Below the pieces are notes generated by a model, which had not been told where the DNA came from, did no database searches, and saw only the letters and a list, made by a program, of their open reading frames with translations. This document shows, in pieces, positions 1-8,513 of a stretch of 41,142 bases of DNA (position 1 is the first letter of the stretch; each line of letters begins with the position of its first letter). A program made the position numbers and the translations under genes. This stretch comes from an uncultured Gammaproteobacteria bacterium (GTDB taxonomy: Bacteria > Pseudomonadota > Gammaproteobacteria > Pseudomonadales > Azotimanducaceae): contig CAJXBG010000022.1 of the NCBI GenBank assembly GCA_913050215.1, positions 1 through 41,142 on the forward strand, written 5' to 3'.

Positions 1-132
1 TCGAACTAAAATTGTATGCCACTCATGTAGCGTTTATCCTTGTTATAGTAGGCACTCCTCCTCGCAAGCAGGGCTGAGCCCTACAGGGTAATCGGTAAAG
101 CTGCGCAGACGGAAGCTGCGACCATTCAAAGA

Positions 133-1623
133 ATGGCAAATGGAACAAACGAAGGACGTGAATTAACCAGTATGGAAACTGTTGATCCAAAAAGACTAGT
201 CAAGCTGGGCAGGGCTGTAGTAGCCCCGTTTCGCATGGAAGTTGCCAAGTCGGGAAAAGTCGCACCTCTGATATGTAAGCAAATATTCAGATTACTGCCG
301 GGTAAAAGGATTGTTGCACTCGCAGAATTCGAAGGAAAAGACGTGCTCGTCAAAATCTTTCTGGGCCGAATGGCGACGAGAAATAAGGACCGGGAACTTG
401 CTGGGGTTCGTCTTATTGCAGACGCCGATGTCAGAACACCGACACTTCTTTGGCAAGGGAAAAGTGAGTGTGGTCGTAGTGACATTCTTGCCTTTGAATA
501 CCTGCCGGACGCGATTGGTCTGTTTGATCGCTGGCGCGAGGCGACTGGCGATGATGAGCGGGTCGATATTCTCACACGGGCAATGATTGCTATTGCGCGC
601 TTACATCAAAAAGGCATTGTTCAGGAAGATATTCATCTTGCGAACTTCCTGTTGTCAAAAGGGCGCCTGTTTACTATCGACGGCGGAGGTGTCAGCCGAA
701 TAACCAAAGGGGCATTGCCGGTCGGCTTCAGTCTGCACAACCTGGGTTGGTTTTTTGCGCAATTTTATCCAAGGTTTGACGACTTCGTGAGTATTGTATT
801 ACCGGCGTATGAAGCTGTGAGAAGCTGGGATGCAGATGAGAGAAGGGTCAAGATGCTGCAACGCGAAGTGATGAGGAACAGGGAAAGCCGCAAGAAAGAC
901 TATTTGGACAAGGTGTTTAGAGACTGTACTCGATTTGCTTGTGAAAAGCGTTTCAATCGCTATCAAGTGTGTGAAAGGAGCGCGCTTGATGAAGATTTGT
1001 TGCCAATTCTTGGCGATCCGGATTATCACATGGCACAAGGGGAATTGCTCAAGGACGGAAATTCCGCAACAGTCGCCTTGGTTAAAACCGATAACCGATC
1101 GTTGGTGATCAAGAGATATAATCTCAAAGGGCCAGGGCACGCTATACGTCGAGCCTTTCGTAAGAGCAGAGCTTGGACAGCCTGGTCGAACGCTTATCGA
1201 ATGGAGTTTTTGGGTATTCGCTCGCTTAGACCTATCGCAATGATAGAGAACCGAGCCGGTGCTATTCGGGGCACGGCGTATCTGATTACCGAGTATATCG
1301 AGGGTGTTGACGCGCTCGAATGTTTAAGAAACACCAAAAAGCCAAACGGTGAGCTCGAAGCGCTTGCCGGTATTTTGCACGAACTTTCCGAGAGTAAGAT
1401 CTCCCATGGTGATCTGAAAGCGACCAACTTCCTGATGGCAGAAGGGGGCCCTGTTATCATCGACCTGGATGCCATGCGGGAGCATAAAACTCAAGCCAGT
1501 TTCCATCGTGCATTTAGCAAGGATCTCGACAGGTTTATGCAAAATTGGAAAGATCAACCTGAAGTTGCGAGTCAGTTTAGAGGTCTGTTGAGCGAGGTTA
1601 ACGTCGCTGCTTCGGCTGAATAG
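133..1623 (+). CDS. Tandem-domain LPS core kinase-like protein (WaaP/Kdo-kinase fold, WapQ-like)
   Basis: This 496-residue cytoplasmic protein carries two consecutive kinase-like domains. Domain 1 (about residues 45-260) has a candidate ATP-binding Lys74, a catalytic-loop Asp166 with Asn171, and Asp183 in a DGG motif where kinases normally have DFG. Domain 2 (about 305-480) has Lys327, an HGD loop with Asp427 and Asn432, and Asp444 in a DLD motif. The Arg/Trp-rich stretch at 339-352 resembles the WaaP/Kdo kinase family, which phosphorylates heptose or Kdo in the LPS inner core. The next genes are a carbamoyltransferase and a glycosyltransferase, the order I recall for PAO1 PA5006 (wapQ), PA5005 and PA5004. 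Both domains keep the key acidic residues, so neither is clearly dead. The start is uncertain: ATG 133 has no good ribosome binding site, and ATG 172 is the alternative. The kinase fold is well supported; the substrate is inferred. Confidence 0.82.
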   Translation: MANGTNEGRELTSMETVDPKRLVKLGRAVVAPFRMEVAKSGKVAPLICKQIFRLLPGKRIVALAEFEGKDVLVKIFLGRMATRNKDRELAGVRLIADADVRTPTLLWQGKSECGRSDILAFEYLPDAIGLFDRWREATGDDERVDILTRAMIAIARLHQKGIVQEDIHLANFLLSKGRLFTIDGGGVSRITKGALPVGFSLHNLGWFFAQFYPRFDDFVSIVLPAYEAVRSWDADERRVKMLQREVMRNRESRKKDYLDKVFRDCTRFACEKRFNRYQVCERSALDEDLLPILGDPDYHMAQGELLKDGNSATVALVKTDNRSLVIKRYNLKGPGHAIRRAFRKSRAWTAWSNAYRMEFLGIRSLRPIAMIENRAGAIRGTAYLITEYIEGVDALECLRNTKKPNGELEALAGILHELSESKISHGDLKATNFLMAEGGPVIIDLDAMREHKTQASFHRAFSKDLDRFMQNWKDQPEVASQFRGLLSEVNVAASAE

Positions 1624-1686
1624 TGCAGACGCGCAAGCGTCAATAAGTTAACATAACTCCCGTTTGTCTCTTTACGGATATCTGTA

Positions 1687-3426
1687 GTGTCCTTAATTAT
1701 TCTGGGGTTGTCCGGCGCGTTAAGCCATGATCCTTCCGCTGCACTTTATATCGATGGAAAACTCGTCGCAGCGGTTGAGGAAGAAAGGTTAATACGAAAA
1801 AAACATGCCACTCACCAGATGCCGGTCGAAGCCGCCAGATTTTGTCTGGAATACGCCGGTATAAAGCCCTCTGACATCGATATTGTTGCTTTGCCTTACG
1901 CTGAAATCAGTTTGCTTTCGCCGGCACGTTGGCATTACGCAAAAAGATATTGGTATGCACCCGACCGAGTTGTCGATGTGTTGCTTAATGGCAATCGCCG
2001 ATACCGCAGATACATTCGCCGAGTTCGGGAATTACTCGAGGCAATCAATGTTGATTGGCATCAGGTTGAGTTTGACCCTATTGAGCATCATGTTGCTCAT
2101 GCAAGCAGTGCCTACCACCTAAGCGGTTTCAAAGAAAAGACGGCGATTCTTTGTATCGATGGCAAAGGCGAATACGCCACGACCTTCTTCGGCTATGGCG
2201 AGCATGGTGTAATCCATAAAATTAAAGAGTTTTACGATCCGGACTCATTAGGGCAGCTTTACGCATCTTTCACGGAATATCTCGGATTCGAGATGCTTGA
2301 TGGTGAATATAAAGTGATGGGTATGGCGCCGTACGGAAATGCCGAGCTTTACGATTTGTCTAGGTTGATCGAGTTTGATGGCAAAGAGATCAAGGTTGAC
2401 ACAAAGCTTGTGAACACCGTCGGTCTTCGCAGATACAAGGAAGACGGCAAGGGCTTTTTTTTCAGTCAGGCCCTGGTTGACTGGCTAGGGCCGCGACGAA
2501 AAGGGGATATCGCCGATGACCCTTATGTCCATTACGCAGCGGCAATCCAACAAATGTATGAGACGATCTCTTTAAAGCTGATTGATTATTATCTTGGCGA
2601 TATACTAAGGGAAACAGGCAAGTTGGCATTTGCGGGTGGTGGCGCTCTGAATGTGAAACTTAATCAAAAAATACTTGAATTGCCCTATGTGAATGAACTA
2701 TTTGTTCAACCCGCGGCTAACGATTCAGGTACGTCTGTTGGTGCTGCAGCTTACGCGAGCTGGAAAAGAGGCGTCGAACCTGAGACGCTGAAGCATGTCT
2801 ATTTAGGGCCAGACTTCACGAACGAAAGCTGCATTCAAGCCTGTGAAGCGCATCCTGAAAAACCCGAGTTTGAAGTATTGGAAGACGTTGTCGCTAAGGC
2901 GGCTGAACTCATTGCTGAGGGAAACCCAATAGGCTGGTTTCAGGGGCGAATGGAATTTGGGCCTAGGGCGCTTGGCGGTAGAAGTATTCTGGGTAGAGCT
3001 GACCAACGCGGTATCGCGGACAAGATTAACAGCCAGATAAAGTTCAGGGAGCGATGGCGACCCTTTTGTCCCAGCGTGCTGGATTCGATCGCCGAGGAAG
3101 TGATTGAATCAGACCACCAGGCGGACTTTATGACGATCACTTTTAACGTGGCCGACGAGTGGAAAGAAAAGATGCCAGAGGTTGTTCACAAAGACGGAAG
3201 CGCAAGGGTTCAGGTTGTGCATGCCGAGACCAATCCTAAGTATCATTCTTTGCTAACGAAGCTTCAGGGGATGACCGGAAATGGCGTTGTGTTGAACACT
3301 TCGCTTAACCGACGTGGTGAACCCATGGTTTGTAGTCCGAGGGATGCGCTGGAAATGTTTTTTGGTTCTGATCTGCAATATATGGTGCTTGAAGATCTGT
3401 TAGTGACTAAACATCGGGAATCATAG
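1687..3426 (+). CDS. wapO: Carbamoyltransferase (NodU/CmcH/TobZ family), probable LPS core carbamoyltransferase
   Basis: The 579-residue protein has the two-domain layout of the NodU/TobZ O-carbamoyltransferases. The N-terminal ASKHA/Kae1-like domain has an early HDPSAA motif with His14 and a metal-binding HHxxHA motif with His134, His135 and His138. It is followed by a Gly-rich GGGALNVK segment near 320 and the FGPRALGGRSI motif near 424-434, which opens the C-terminal domain. The family makes a carbamoyl-adenylate from carbamoyl phosphate and ATP and moves the carbamoyl group to a sugar hydroxyl. In P. aeruginosa, WapO (PA5005) carbamoylates heptose II of the LPS core, and the neighbours match that locus. 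Translation starts at GTG 1687. Its stop overlaps the GTG of the next gene by one base (TAGTG), which suggests coupling. Family assignment is firm; the LPS acceptor is inferred from context. Confidence 0.9.
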   Translation: MSLIILGLSGALSHDPSAALYIDGKLVAAVEEERLIRKKHATHQMPVEAARFCLEYAGIKPSDIDIVALPYAEISLLSPARWHYAKRYWYAPDRVVDVLLNGNRRYRRYIRRVRELLEAINVDWHQVEFDPIEHHVAHASSAYHLSGFKEKTAILCIDGKGEYATTFFGYGEHGVIHKIKEFYDPDSLGQLYASFTEYLGFEMLDGEYKVMGMAPYGNAELYDLSRLIEFDGKEIKVDTKLVNTVGLRRYKEDGKGFFFSQALVDWLGPRRKGDIADDPYVHYAAAIQQMYETISLKLIDYYLGDILRETGKLAFAGGGALNVKLNQKILELPYVNELFVQPAANDSGTSVGAAAYASWKRGVEPETLKHVYLGPDFTNESCIQACEAHPEKPEFEVLEDVVAKAAELIAEGNPIGWFQGRMEFGPRALGGRSILGRADQRGIADKINSQIKFRERWRPFCPSVLDSIAEEVIESDHQADFMTITFNVADEWKEKMPEVVHKDGSARVQVVHAETNPKYHSLLTKLQGMTGNGVVLNTSLNRRGEPMVCSPRDALEMFFGSDLQYMVLEDLLVTKHRES

Positions 3427-4586
3427 TGAGATCGGAATCCAGTTTGGGCGCGGGCCTCAAAGTCATTCAGATTTGTCATGATTATGAGGGGCCGTTTCAG
3501 GCGATATGCAGGCAATACAACGCAGCTTTTGAGAACGCACATGTCACGACGTTGTATCTCAGGGGTAAGCCGGATGAAGATGTTGTCTTGCGGACCGGTG
3601 GCAACGAGGTTGTCTTTCTTGATCAAGGTAAGGGTGCACTGAGCGGCATCAAGTGGACGACGATTTTTCAAGTATACCGTCTGTTCAGACGATCATCGTT
3701 TGATCTGGCGATCGCTCACCGCTACAAGTCTATTTACCTAGCTGGCTTGATGAGCTACTTTTTCCACCTGAACCTTGTTTTGGCAGTTGCCCACGAACAT
3801 AAGGTTTTCAAACGAATTACGCGTTCACTCTTCCTAACCTTTTGGCGAAAGCAAATCGTGGTGCTTGGTGTCTCAGCGTCAGTGACGCAAGATGTTGAAT
3901 CCTACTGCCCCGGTCTAAAAGAACAGGGTCGGCTGTATACTTTAAATAATGCCATTGATATGAATCAGAAAGCGCGGCTTAAGAGTCGGGCCGAGGCAAG
4001 AGAACAATTGGGGCTGCACCCAAATGATTTTCTGTTAGGCACAGTGGGAAGGCTTGTTGTTAAGAAGAACCATACGCTACTGTTAAATGCATTCGCCAAA
4101 TCAGAAGTTCCCGACGGTGCAAAACTATTACTTATTGGCTCAGGCCCGGAGGAAATGAGCCTGAGGAAACTTGCTAATAAACTGTCCATAGAGGACCAGC
4201 TTGTATTTCTCGGTCATGTGCCGGAGGCATATAGGTATTTACCTGCGCTCGATGTTTTTGTCTTCTCTTCTGGGGAAGCAGAGGCCTTTGGTATTGTGTT
4301 ACTTGAAGCGATGCTTGCGGAAACGCCACTGATCAGTTCGAACGCAAGTGGACCAGCGGAAGTGGTGAGAGATACCGGTTGGCTTTTTGATCTCGATAGC
4401 GTCGATGACCTTTCCAAGGTGATCTCCAAGATAGTCTCGATGCCCGAGAACGATCGTCGAGCTAGGTCTGCCAGCGCACTGGCGCGGGTCGAAACTGAAT
4501 ATAGCGATAAAAGGTTCCGAAAAAATTTGTGGGGTCTTAAACCGATGATGGAACTAGGGCAACCCGAGCGTGTCTCATCGTCATAA
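3426..4586 (+). CDS. GT4-family glycosyltransferase, LPS core type (WapH-like)
   Basis: This is a 386-residue retaining glycosyltransferase of the GT-B fold. The N-terminal acceptor domain is followed by a C-terminal nucleotide-sugar domain. That domain begins near 205 with the GTVGRLVVKKNH motif, whose Arg and Lys contact the donor diphosphate, and contains the E-x7-E signature at Glu286-Glu294, followed by a SNASGPAEVV segment. These are typical of the GT4 (Glycos_transf_1) family. It begins with GTG at 3426 on the last base of the carbamoyltransferase stop codon, so the two are probably translationally coupled. By gene order it matches PAO1 PA5004 (wapH), which adds a sugar to the LPS outer core. 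The donor and acceptor here cannot be read from the sequence. It could instead act on another surface glycan. Confidence 0.88.
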   Translation: MRSESSLGAGLKVIQICHDYEGPFQAICRQYNAAFENAHVTTLYLRGKPDEDVVLRTGGNEVVFLDQGKGALSGIKWTTIFQVYRLFRRSSFDLAIAHRYKSIYLAGLMSYFFHLNLVLAVAHEHKVFKRITRSLFLTFWRKQIVVLGVSASVTQDVESYCPGLKEQGRLYTLNNAIDMNQKARLKSRAEAREQLGLHPNDFLLGTVGRLVVKKNHTLLLNAFAKSEVPDGAKLLLIGSGPEEMSLRKLANKLSIEDQLVFLGHVPEAYRYLPALDVFVFSSGEAEAFGIVLLEAMLAETPLISSNASGPAEVVRDTGWLFDLDSVDDLSKVISKIVSMPENDRRARSASALARVETEYSDKRFRKNLWGLKPMMELGQPERVSSS

Positions 4587-4646
4587 ACCAAGTTAATGTA
4601 TTATGAGCGTGTTTGCGTCATTCACTAACCCAAAGAGAAAACCAGA

Positions 4647-6062
4647 ATGAACTTACCTAGATTTGACAGCGCCAGAGTTCTGACGATCGGTGATGCAATG
4701 CTTGACCGTTATTGGCATGGTGCGACGTCGCGAGTTTCAGCCGAGGCACCCATCCCTGTTGTTGATGTGGATGTTGTTGAAGATCGTCTCGGAGGCGCTG
4801 CAAACGTTGTTTTGAATGTTTCTGCCCTTGGCGCAAGTTCCGCACTGGTAGCAACGCTTGGTGATGATGAATATGGCGGAATCATCCGCAACAAACTTGC
4901 CTCGGCAGGTATTTCGGATTTGTGTGTTTTAAGCCCGGAGCACCAAACGGTAGCCAAACTGAGAATTGTCAGCCAGGGACAGCAACTTGTGCGGGCAGAT
5001 TTCGAAGAAATCAAAGATAGCCCTTTTGTGCTGCTAGAAGAGATGTTTTCTCAGGGACTGGCTAATTGCGATATCGTCATTATGTCTGATTACGACAAAG
5101 GGGTTATCAGCGACCCTGCCAGCTATATTCAATTGGCACGGCGTCGGAACATCCCGGTGCTAGTTGATCCAAAGTTCAAGGACTTTTCCGAGTATGCCGG
5201 TGCTACGATCATCAAGCCGAACAGAACCGAGTTCATTAAATCTGTTGGTCACTGGCAATCTGAAAATGAACTTGTTGAAAAGTGTCGTGGGATGATCAAC
5301 GAACTTGGAATAGAAGCTTTGCTGGTGACCCGGGACAGTGAAGGGTTAACACTGGTTCAGAAAAACAAACCTGAGATGCATTTGCCTGCACGAAAGAGAG
5401 AGGTTTACGATCTGAGTGGCGCCGGAGACACTGTGGTGGCAACTTTGGCAACAGCCCTCTCTGCGGGTGAAACGCTGGAAGACGCCGTAGGACTTGCAAA
5501 TATTGCGGCGGGTCTAGCCGTTAGTAAACCGGGTATTGTGAGCGTCAGTGGACCGGAACTTAGGCTTGAGTTAGCTGAGGACATGGGATTCAGCAAAGGA
5601 GTCATGACTCAGGAGCAACTGCTTCAAACGAGTGAAGAGGCTCGAAGCAGAAATGAGAAGATCGTTTTTACAAACGGTTGTTTTGATATTCTACATGCAG
5701 GCCATGTTAACTATTTGGCAGAGGCGCGAGCGCTGGGCGACAGATTGATTATCGCCGTTAATGATGACGAAAGTGTCCATCGCCTTAAAGGTGAAGGTCG
5801 GCCGATCAACAGTGTAGACAGAAGACTGGCAATGCTAGCGGGTCTAGCGGCTGTTGATTGGGTGGTGTCGTATGCTGAAGATACACCGGAGGCATTGCTA
5901 TCAAAACTCAAGCCTGATGTTCTGGTAAAAGGCGGTGACTATGGTTTAGAAGAAGTTGTCGGGGCTGACATCGTCAGGGAATACGGGGGTGAAGTCGCTG
6001 TGCTTAATCTTGTGGAAGATTGTTCAACCACTGCCATCGCTGAAAAGATCAGAAATTTGTAA
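4647..6062 (+). CDS. hldE: Bifunctional D-beta-D-heptose 7-phosphate kinase / heptose 1-phosphate adenylyltransferase
   Basis: HldE performs two steps in making ADP-heptose for the LPS inner core: phosphorylation of heptose 7-phosphate at C1, and adenylyl transfer after dephosphorylation by GmhB. The 471-residue length matches the family. The N-terminal PfkB/ribokinase domain (about 1-315) has GGAAN at 49-53 and the SGAGDT motif with catalytic Asp261. The C-terminal nucleotidyltransferase domain starts near 340, with TNGCFD at 342-347 and the HAGH motif at 350-353. ATG 4647 has only a weak purine-rich ribosome binding site. The last 14 bases overlap the convergent aldo/keto reductase gene. 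The downstream steps for this sugar (waaC, waaF) are not in the window. Confidence 0.97.
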   Translation: MNLPRFDSARVLTIGDAMLDRYWHGATSRVSAEAPIPVVDVDVVEDRLGGAANVVLNVSALGASSALVATLGDDEYGGIIRNKLASAGISDLCVLSPEHQTVAKLRIVSQGQQLVRADFEEIKDSPFVLLEEMFSQGLANCDIVIMSDYDKGVISDPASYIQLARRRNIPVLVDPKFKDFSEYAGATIIKPNRTEFIKSVGHWQSENELVEKCRGMINELGIEALLVTRDSEGLTLVQKNKPEMHLPARKREVYDLSGAGDTVVATLATALSAGETLEDAVGLANIAAGLAVSKPGIVSVSGPELRLELAEDMGFSKGVMTQEQLLQTSEEARSRNEKIVFTNGCFDILHAGHVNYLAEARALGDRLIIAVNDDESVHRLKGEGRPINSVDRRLAMLAGLAAVDWVVSYAEDTPEALLSKLKPDVLVKGGDYGLEEVVGADIVREYGGEVAVLNLVEDCSTTAIAEKIRNL

Positions 6063-6852
6063 TCCTCGCGAATGCTTCTGCGTTCGCACTTAGATGGTTA
6101 GGGTTAATCGTACCAATAACCGCCGAACTGATCGCGGATGAAGACATGGCAAATTTCAATGCTTCCGAAGCGTTGCTAGCGTGACCGCTGCCGAGTACTT
6201 TTTTGAGTAATAAACCCTTGCCAAGTTGTTCTGCTCTAGAGATGACTGCAGCCTGTGTTTTTTCATGCTCATTGTAAGTGATCATTGCGGTGTCGAGTTC
6301 AGTGATGGAGAAAATACCGGCTTCCACGGAATTTGTTGAAGCGCCGATCAGGCGTATGTAGCCTTTTTTCTGGTATTGACGGAGGATGGGTATCACTTCG
6401 GTGTTGTTGAGATTGTCCATGTCCTGTTTGTTGCAATGAATCAGAACAAGATCAAGATATTCCGTATTCAGTTTCCGTAGACTGTCTTCAATACTTTGAG
6501 TCGTTGATTTAGCACTGAAATCGTAATGCGAAATTCCGTCGGCAAAGCGCTCACCCACCTTGGTGCTGATGACCCACTGATCTCTGGATCCTTTGATTAG
6601 CTTGCCTAATCGCTCTTCGCTCGTTCCATAGGCTGGTGCGGTATCAAGAAAATTGATACCCAATTCCTTTGCGCGTTGCAGCAACAGCGCTAATTCTAAA
6701 TCCGTTGGCAACGAAAAGTCGCTCGGATATTTAAGTCCAATGTTTCGGCCAAATTTCACAGTCCCCAATCCTAAGGGCGATACCTTAATGTCCGAGTCGC
6801 CTAGGGGGCGGTAGCTGTCGGTGGTCAGAAGTGCAGTGCCTGCATCGGTCAA
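6049..6852 (-). CDS. Aldo/keto reductase family protein
   Basis: The 267-residue protein is an AKR-fold NAD(P)H-dependent oxidoreductase. The family's catalytic tetrad is visible as Asp70 and Tyr75 (FLDTAPAYG), Lys98 (STKVGE) and His139 (LVLIHC). A C-terminal segment (SSAISSAVIGTINPNHL) is the cofactor-binding region. It is somewhat short for the family, which often runs above 300 residues. It starts with TTG at 6852, and the TTGA overlap puts its start on the stop codon of the upstream FAD oxidoreductase gene, so the two form a coupled pair. A pair of this type also lies between hldE and waaA in PAO1 (PA4992/PA4991, from memory). The substrate is unknown; a role on an LPS sugar or lipid is only suggested by location. 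Confidence 0.88.
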   Translation of the reverse strand: MTDAGTALLTTDSYRPLGDSDIKVSPLGLGTVKFGRNIGLKYPSDFSLPTDLELALLLQRAKELGINFLDTAPAYGTSEERLGKLIKGSRDQWVISTKVGERFADGISHYDFSAKSTTQSIEDSLRKLNTEYLDLVLIHCNKQDMDNLNNTEVIPILRQYQKKGYIRLIGASTNSVEAGIFSITELDTAMITYNEHEKTQAAVISRAEQLGKGLLLKKVLGSGHASNASEALKFAMSSSAISSAVIGTINPNHLSANAEAFARITNF

Positions 6853-8018
6853 AACAGACCGTCCCAGGGTGATATACCGACGGTCGCGAGGGGCAGATTG
6901 TATTTTGGTGGTGCTAATAGGTTAGGTGTAATTGATATTGCATGGCTGACCTGTTCGGCTAACATCGGGGTCAGTGTCAATTTAGTTGGCCAGCAAATCA
7001 ACGTATTATCCGAATGATGTACGAAGGGAAAGTCGGGCCGTGAATGATTTTCCTGTGCTGGCTCGGCTCTATCAATATGAAAACTGGTCCAGCTAAGATT
7101 GTCGATATCTATCCAAGGTAACAGGTCCTTAACTTCTCTTTGGGCAACTTCTATTTGTTCCTCGCCAGACTTTCCGACTCCTGTTTCTGCCAGATTGCCG
7201 CCCAAGTACCAGACATTGTCACCGTCTAGGCAATGATGTGTGGTGAGTGTGAGTCTTGGCTTGGAGGCAGATCGTATCGAGACTGCATGGGCGTAAATGC
7301 TTGGCAGATTGCCCTTGGCAGCAACTTGATGGAGCGGTCGGCGCTGCATTGAGATGTTAGCCACTTTTGCATTTTTGAGTAATGTCGCATTACCTGCGCC
7401 TGCTGCAAAGATGTAAATCTCAGCGGTGAGAATTTCGCCAGTCGAAAGAGTGATGCTCGTGATGTTTCCCTCACTGTCTGTGTTGACCTCGGGTGCATCA
7501 CGATAGATTGCCGTGCTGTACGGTTCGCTGAGTTGCTGGAGCAAAGATTGGGTATTTAGTACCAAGTCCTCGAGCTCATACAAGTTGCCCCTGAAATCTT
7601 TGTTTCTGAAGACTTCTGGATAGTCTTTTTGGTCAAGCGCGTTGACGCGACCTCTGAGGGACTTGCTGCCGAAAAAGGCCGTCACTTTTGACGTGAGTGC
7701 CCCATCTGAAAACATATGGTAATTTTCAGACAATATCTCAACACCGGAAAGATCAACAGGGCCACCCCCACTGATGCATTGTCGCCAAACTTCAGGCATT
7801 CGAGCGATGGACTCAGAGGCAGGTGTCGTAAAACCACCAAGCGTATATTTGATGCCGCCGTGAATCATGCCCTGAGAAGCAAGGGACTGGCCAGATCCGA
7901 GCGCGTCTTTTTCAAACAGCAGTGTCTGGTAGCCCTCTCGCGACAGTTGATTGAGCAACCAGAGACCACATACACCGCCACCGATGATGGCGATTTGCGT
8001 GTCGGTTTGAATTGGCAT
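6849..8018 (-). CDS. FAD-dependent oxidoreductase (DAO family)
   Basis: This is a DAO-type flavoprotein (D-amino-acid-oxidase/glycerol-3-phosphate dehydrogenase superfamily). An N-terminal Rossmann motif IIGGGVCG is followed by an acidic residue ending strand 2 (FEKDALGSGQS) and by SQGMIHGG, which is typical of the family near the flavin. The middle and C-terminal parts form the substrate domain, which I cannot match to a known substrate. I place the start at ATG 8018, giving 389 residues. An in-frame GTG at 8045 would add nine residues, but a good extended -10 element on this strand at 8048-8056 would start the transcript too close to that GTG for it to be used. The stop overlaps the TTG start of the aldo/keto reductase. 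Location between hldE and waaA is conserved with PAO1 in my recollection; no function is established that I know of. Confidence 0.87.
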   Translation of the reverse strand: MPIQTDTQIAIIGGGVCGLWLLNQLSREGYQTLLFEKDALGSGQSLASQGMIHGGIKYTLGGFTTPASESIARMPEVWRQCISGGGPVDLSGVEILSENYHMFSDGALTSKVTAFFGSKSLRGRVNALDQKDYPEVFRNKDFRGNLYELEDLVLNTQSLLQQLSEPYSTAIYRDAPEVNTDSEGNITSITLSTGEILTAEIYIFAAGAGNATLLKNAKVANISMQRRPLHQVAAKGNLPSIYAHAVSIRSASKPRLTLTTHHCLDGDNVWYLGGNLAETGVGKSGEEQIEVAQREVKDLLPWIDIDNLSWTSFHIDRAEPAQENHSRPDFPFVHHSDNTLICWPTKLTLTPMLAEQVSHAISITPNLLAPPKYNLPLATVGISPWDGLF

Positions 8019-8047
8019 TGGCTTTCGCTTGGGTTTAATTGCCACAG

Positions 8048-8056
8048 ATTATAACA
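8048..8056 (-). promoter_or_regulatory. Extended -10 promoter for the FAD oxidoreductase/AKR pair
   Basis: Read on the reverse strand, this is TGTTATAAT, a perfect TGn-TATAAT extended -10. There is no good -35 at 17 bases, but extended -10 promoters often do without one. Transcription would begin near 8041, leaving a leader of about 20 bases before ATG 8018. It lies in the 30-57-base gap between two divergent genes. Confidence 0.5.
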
Positions 8057-8075
8057 TTGGGCGGGCTGGATTGGG

Positions 8076-8513
8076 ATGTCTTGGAAAATGAGTCAGGGTT
8101 TAAAAGACCAAATTGATATTGTGAATGTAACAAACTCTCACTGTGTAAAGTGTGGTGTTGATATGGCGTGCGGTGCTGATAGCGATACGCCAAGTTGCTG
8201 GTGTAAAGGATTCCCTCGATTACCATCTGAGGCTGGTGGCGACGGCAGCCAATGCCTGTGCCCAAAGTGTCTAGGTTTTGTTTTGAATCGAAGCGTTGAA
8301 CGGGGAATAGAAGAAAAAGGCGTGAGTGCGATGGTTGTCCTTGCCAGTGAAAACGGTATCAATTCTGTCAGCGATACTGTTAGGGGTAAGCCCGGGCTAG
8401 TAGAGCACGTTGACTTCCAAATAGAGAACGGAAAATATGTTTTCTCTTCCTGGTATCACCTCAAGCGAGGATACTGTTGTGGGAGTGGTTGCCGGAACTG
8501 CCCTTTTGATTAG
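8076..8513 (+). CDS. Cysteine-rich CWC domain - DUF5522 fusion protein
   Basis: This small 145-residue protein combines two Cys-rich modules. The N-terminal part has the cysteine-rich CWC pattern: Cys23-x2-Cys26, Cys32, Cys41-Trp-Cys43 and Cys60-x-Cys62-x2-Cys65. The C-terminal part (about 121-144) matches the DUF5522 signature YHLKRGYCCGSGCRNCPF. Both look like zinc or metal-binding knuckles, and neither has an assigned role that I know of. The linker (66-120) has no recognisable motif. The start may be ATG 8076 or ATG 8088; neither has a strong ribosome binding site. Its last codons overlap the likely TTG start of waaA, so it may be co-transcribed with waaA. I cannot assign a function. Confidence 0.75.
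   Translation: MSWKMSQGLKDQIDIVNVTNSHCVKCGVDMACGADSDTPSCWCKGFPRLPSEAGGDGSQCLCPKCLGFVLNRSVERGIEEKGVSAMVVLASENGINSVSDTVRGKPGLVEHVDFQIENGKYVFSSWYHLKRGYCCGSGCRNCPFD

Noticed and set aside
70-82. Palindrome AGGGCT-G-AGCCCT before the first gene
   Set aside because: Short, GC-rich and without a T-run or promoter around it; too likely by chance to call a site. The first 132 bases otherwise show no gene I can support.
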